Below, piece by piece: positions 62,443 through 64,000 of a stretch of DNA of 64,000 nucleotides (within the stretch, counting starts at the first letter, position 1; every line of letters begins with the position of its first letter). The translations under genes were made by a program, and so were the position numbers. The notes below the pieces were generated by a model, which was not told the DNA's origin, ran no database searches, and saw only the letters and a program-made list of their open reading frames with translations. The stretch is taken from the NCBI RefSeq assembly GCF_013294015.1, contig NZ_JABSNO010000014.1, positions 17,707-81,706 on the forward strand. The letters run 5' to 3'. This stretch comes from Frigoriflavimonas asaccharolytica (lineage in GTDB: Bacteria > Bacteroidota > Bacteroidia > Flavobacteriales > Weeksellaceae).

Positions 62443-63252
62443 ATGAAAAAAATTATTACTAGTATTTTTATCGTTGCAGCAGTATTTTCTGTAAATGCAC
62501 AGATAAATCTTGGGAAAATAACGAAAGCCGCATCTAAAGGTGTAGAAGCGCTTTCCTTTTCTAATGCAGATGCACAGAAACTGGCGAAAGAAGGAGTAGA
62601 TTGGATGGATAAAAATAATAAAGTTGCCGGTGCAAAAGATCCTTATACTGTACGTTTAAACAAATTATTCGGGAAACATAAAAACGAAGATGGTTTGCCA
62701 TTGAACTATAAGGTATACTTGGTGACAGACATCAATGCATTTGCTTGTGCAGACGGCAGTGTGCGCGTATTTTCTTCTTTGATGGACATCATGACAGATG
62801 ATGAATTACTAGCAATCATTGGTCATGAAATTGGACACGTAAAAAATGAAGATTCAAAAGATGCTGTAAAAAATGCATATTTGAGAGCAGCAGCAATGGA
62901 AGCAGCAACTGCATCTTCTGGCACAGTTCAAACTTTAAACGATAGTCAATTAGGAGAATTTGCAAACAGTTTTTTAGACTCCAAACATAGTAAAAAACAA
63001 GAAAGCCAAGCAGACGATTATTCTTATGATTTTATGAAAAAACATGGCTACAATGTAGTTGGCGCTTATACTGCTTTCAAGAAATTAGCATTATTGGGTG
63101 GAAGTGCAAAAGCAACATCTTTTCAAAAAATGATGAGTTCGCATCCAGATAGTGAGAAGCGAGCAAATTCCGTGAAAAAAAGAGCCGAAAAAGACGGAAT
63201 TTGGAAAGATCCAGGTGAGGTTTCTTTACCAACTGCAAAGCTGACAAAATAA
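62443..63252 (+). CDS. M48 family metallopeptidase, exported
   Basis: 269 residues with a signal peptide (ends SVNAQ). The M48 zinc site is IIGHEIGHVKNEDSKDAV with the third ligand in QESQADDYSYDFMKK; SSHPDSEKRANSVKK near the C-terminus is the typical M48 tail. A periplasmic chaperone-like protease. Ends at the terminator at 63266. Confidence 0.95.
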   Translation: MKKIITSIFIVAAVFSVNAQINLGKITKAASKGVEALSFSNADAQKLAKEGVDWMDKNNKVAGAKDPYTVRLNKLFGKHKNEDGLPLNYKVYLVTDINAFACADGSVRVFSSLMDIMTDDELLAIIGHEIGHVKNEDSKDAVKNAYLRAAAMEAATASSGTVQTLNDSQLGEFANSFLDSKHSKKQESQADDYSYDFMKKHGYNVVGAYTAFKKLALLGGSAKATSFQKMMSSHPDSEKRANSVKKRAEKDGIWKDPGEVSLPTAKLTK

Positions 63253-63265
63253 ATTTTTAAAAAAT

Positions 63266-63298
63266 AATTCCTTCACATTATCTGAAGGAATTTTTTTT
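63266..63298 (+). terminator. Terminator after M48 peptidase gene
   Basis: 10-bp stem AATTCCTTCA / TGAAGGAATT with a 7-base loop and an eight-T run. Confidence 0.9.
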
Positions 63299-63590
63299 GC
63301 TAAATGCTTGTGAAAATGTAGCTAAATAAAGTGAGGAACCCAATACTTCCAATAAAATATGTATCGTAATTTTCATTATAAATAAATTTAGGAAACTCTA
63401 TAAACACTCATTGTTTTATTCTTTAACCTTTTAATTGAGAGAATAAATTTCTCCTTTTATTTAAGTAAAATAACTCCTACAACTAGACTTTTAAATATTA
63501 ATTTGAATACATGCTTTAGAAAAGTGAAAGTTTATCAATATGATGCTTTATTTGTATTCAGTTAAATATTTAAAAGTAAAAATTCGCAAA
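63299..63590. other. Intergenic region upstream of tssD
   Basis: AT-rich, no ORF over 60 codons and no RNA gene recognised; the 63299-63674 gap holds the dyad and promoter boxes listed separately. Confidence 0.5.
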
Positions 63591-63610
63591 TTGTAGTAGA
63601 ACTACTACAA
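63591..63610. promoter_or_regulatory. Perfect 20-bp dyad upstream of tssD
   Basis: Half-site TTGTAGTAG, two A, and its exact complement CTACTACAA. It is centred about 30 bases before the -7-like box TATCTTTG (63631) and 74 bases before the tssD ATG. The location, where a -33 box would normally be, suggests a binding site for a dimeric regulator. Confidence 0.6.
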
Positions 63611-63630
63611 AGATTCTAGAAAATGTGTTT

Positions 63631-63638
63631 TATCTTTG
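63631..63638 (+). promoter_or_regulatory. Candidate -7 box of tssD promoter
   Basis: TATCTTTG, consensus TAnnTTTG, 37 bases before the ATG. No -33 TTTG is found at 19-20 bases spacing, so it may need an activator. Confidence 0.5.
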
Positions 63639-63674
63639 AGGTATAATAATTAATTAATTTAAAACTTAGAAATT

Positions 63675-64000
63675 ATGGCAGCTAACAATTCAAGAGGAGT
63701 TTTGAAATTCAATGGAGGATCAGAACAAAAAGTATTAAAATTAAACTACAGCGTTTCTAGAAGTACAGACGTTTCAGGGCGTGTAGCTTCAGATCCATCT
63801 AATGCATTAATTAAAATTACGATTGAAGCAACAGAAGATTCTCATGTTTTGGAGAGTTTATTAAACGGAAAATACAAACCAACAACTGGTGAAATTACCT
63901 TCAACAAATCTCACGAAGAAGGAACTTTGATCACTTTGAAATGGAACAACGGTTATGTAATTCAGCACGAAGTAGCATTTGATGCAATAGATCAAGACAA
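63675..64000 (+). CDS. tssD: Type VI secretion system tube protein TssD (Hcp), 5' part
   Basis: The gene starts at the ATG at 63675 and runs off the window end; 108 residues are visible of about 130. The text is MAANNSRGVLKFNGGSEQKV, LKLNYSVSRSTDVSGRVASD, then IKITIEATEDSHVLESLLNG and LKWNNGYVIQHEVAFDAIDQD (in part). It matches the Bacteroidota T6SSiii TssD family. TssD forms the inner tube fired by the secretion apparatus. Other T6SS genes are not in this window. Confidence 0.85.
   Translation, partial: MAANNSRGVLKFNGGSEQKVLKLNYSVSRSTDVSGRVASDPSNALIKITIEATEDSHVLESLLNGKYKPTTGEITFNKSHEEGTLITLKWNNGYVIQHEVAFDAIDQD

Overview
The window is AT-rich DNA from a member of the Bacteroidota, most likely the order Flavobacteriales and close to the Chryseobacterium/Weeksellaceae branch. 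The evidence is a SusC/SusD outer-membrane pair, two proteins with type IX secretion (T9SS) C-terminal signals, a T9SS Plug protein, a Bacteroidota-type T6SS tube protein (TssD), the L28-L33-DUF4295 ribosomal operon, promoter-like TAnnTTTG boxes, and almost no Shine-Dalgarno sequences. I used no database search; family names come from recognising motifs.

Region 1 (1-6801, + strand): the 3' end of a SusC-type TonB-dependent receptor, a SusD-type lipoprotein, a sodium:solute symporter, an unusual metallophosphoesterase-like protein and a purine nucleoside phosphorylase follow each other almost without gaps. Together they look like a nucleoside or nucleotide uptake and salvage locus. Two lipoprotein methionine sulfoxide reductases (msrA, msrB) follow and end at a clear terminator.

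Region 2 (6881-22428, all - strand): a long run of envelope-related genes: rhodanese, two arsenosugar-type glycosyltransferases (TIGR04282/TIGR04283), a barrel-like outer-membrane protein, a fatty-acid-hydroxylase/sterol-desaturase-like membrane enzyme, two DUF547 proteins, an FAD oxidoreductase with a membrane 4Fe-4S protein, a DPM-like GT2, a CesA/CslA-like GT2, a polyprenol-dependent mannosyltransferase-like GT-C, an ECF-type sigma factor with a tiny zinc-finger partner, and a GH113-like glycosidase. A MazEF toxin-antitoxin pair sits inside the glycosyltransferase run. This is the best candidate for an undescribed system, possibly making a surface glycolipid or glycan.

Region 3 (22555-31209): a 1077-residue uncharacterised outer-membrane protein, two secreted T9SS cargo proteins with near-identical C-terminal sorting domains, and a degenerate M1-peptidase-like domain fused to a putative beta-barrel.

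Region 4 (31299-44103, mostly - strand): housekeeping genes, including a eukaryote-like bifunctional UMP synthase, thioredoxin-fold proteins with aroC, a tRNA-Cys, folB, nadA, gmk and yicC, plus several small hypothetical proteins.

Region 5 (44213-64000): miaA, an AhpC/TSA-like protein, a 238-bp tandem DNA repeat, an MBL hydrolase, the T9SS Plug protein, a ParE-type toxin-antitoxin pair, hemH, ftsY, ribosomal genes, lnt, a lone ABC ATPase, yceI-like, pheS, a DUF5916 outer-membrane protein, DUF3108, a ferredoxin reductase/ferredoxin pair, an M48 protease and finally the 5' part of a T6SS tube gene preceded by a perfect 20-bp dyad.
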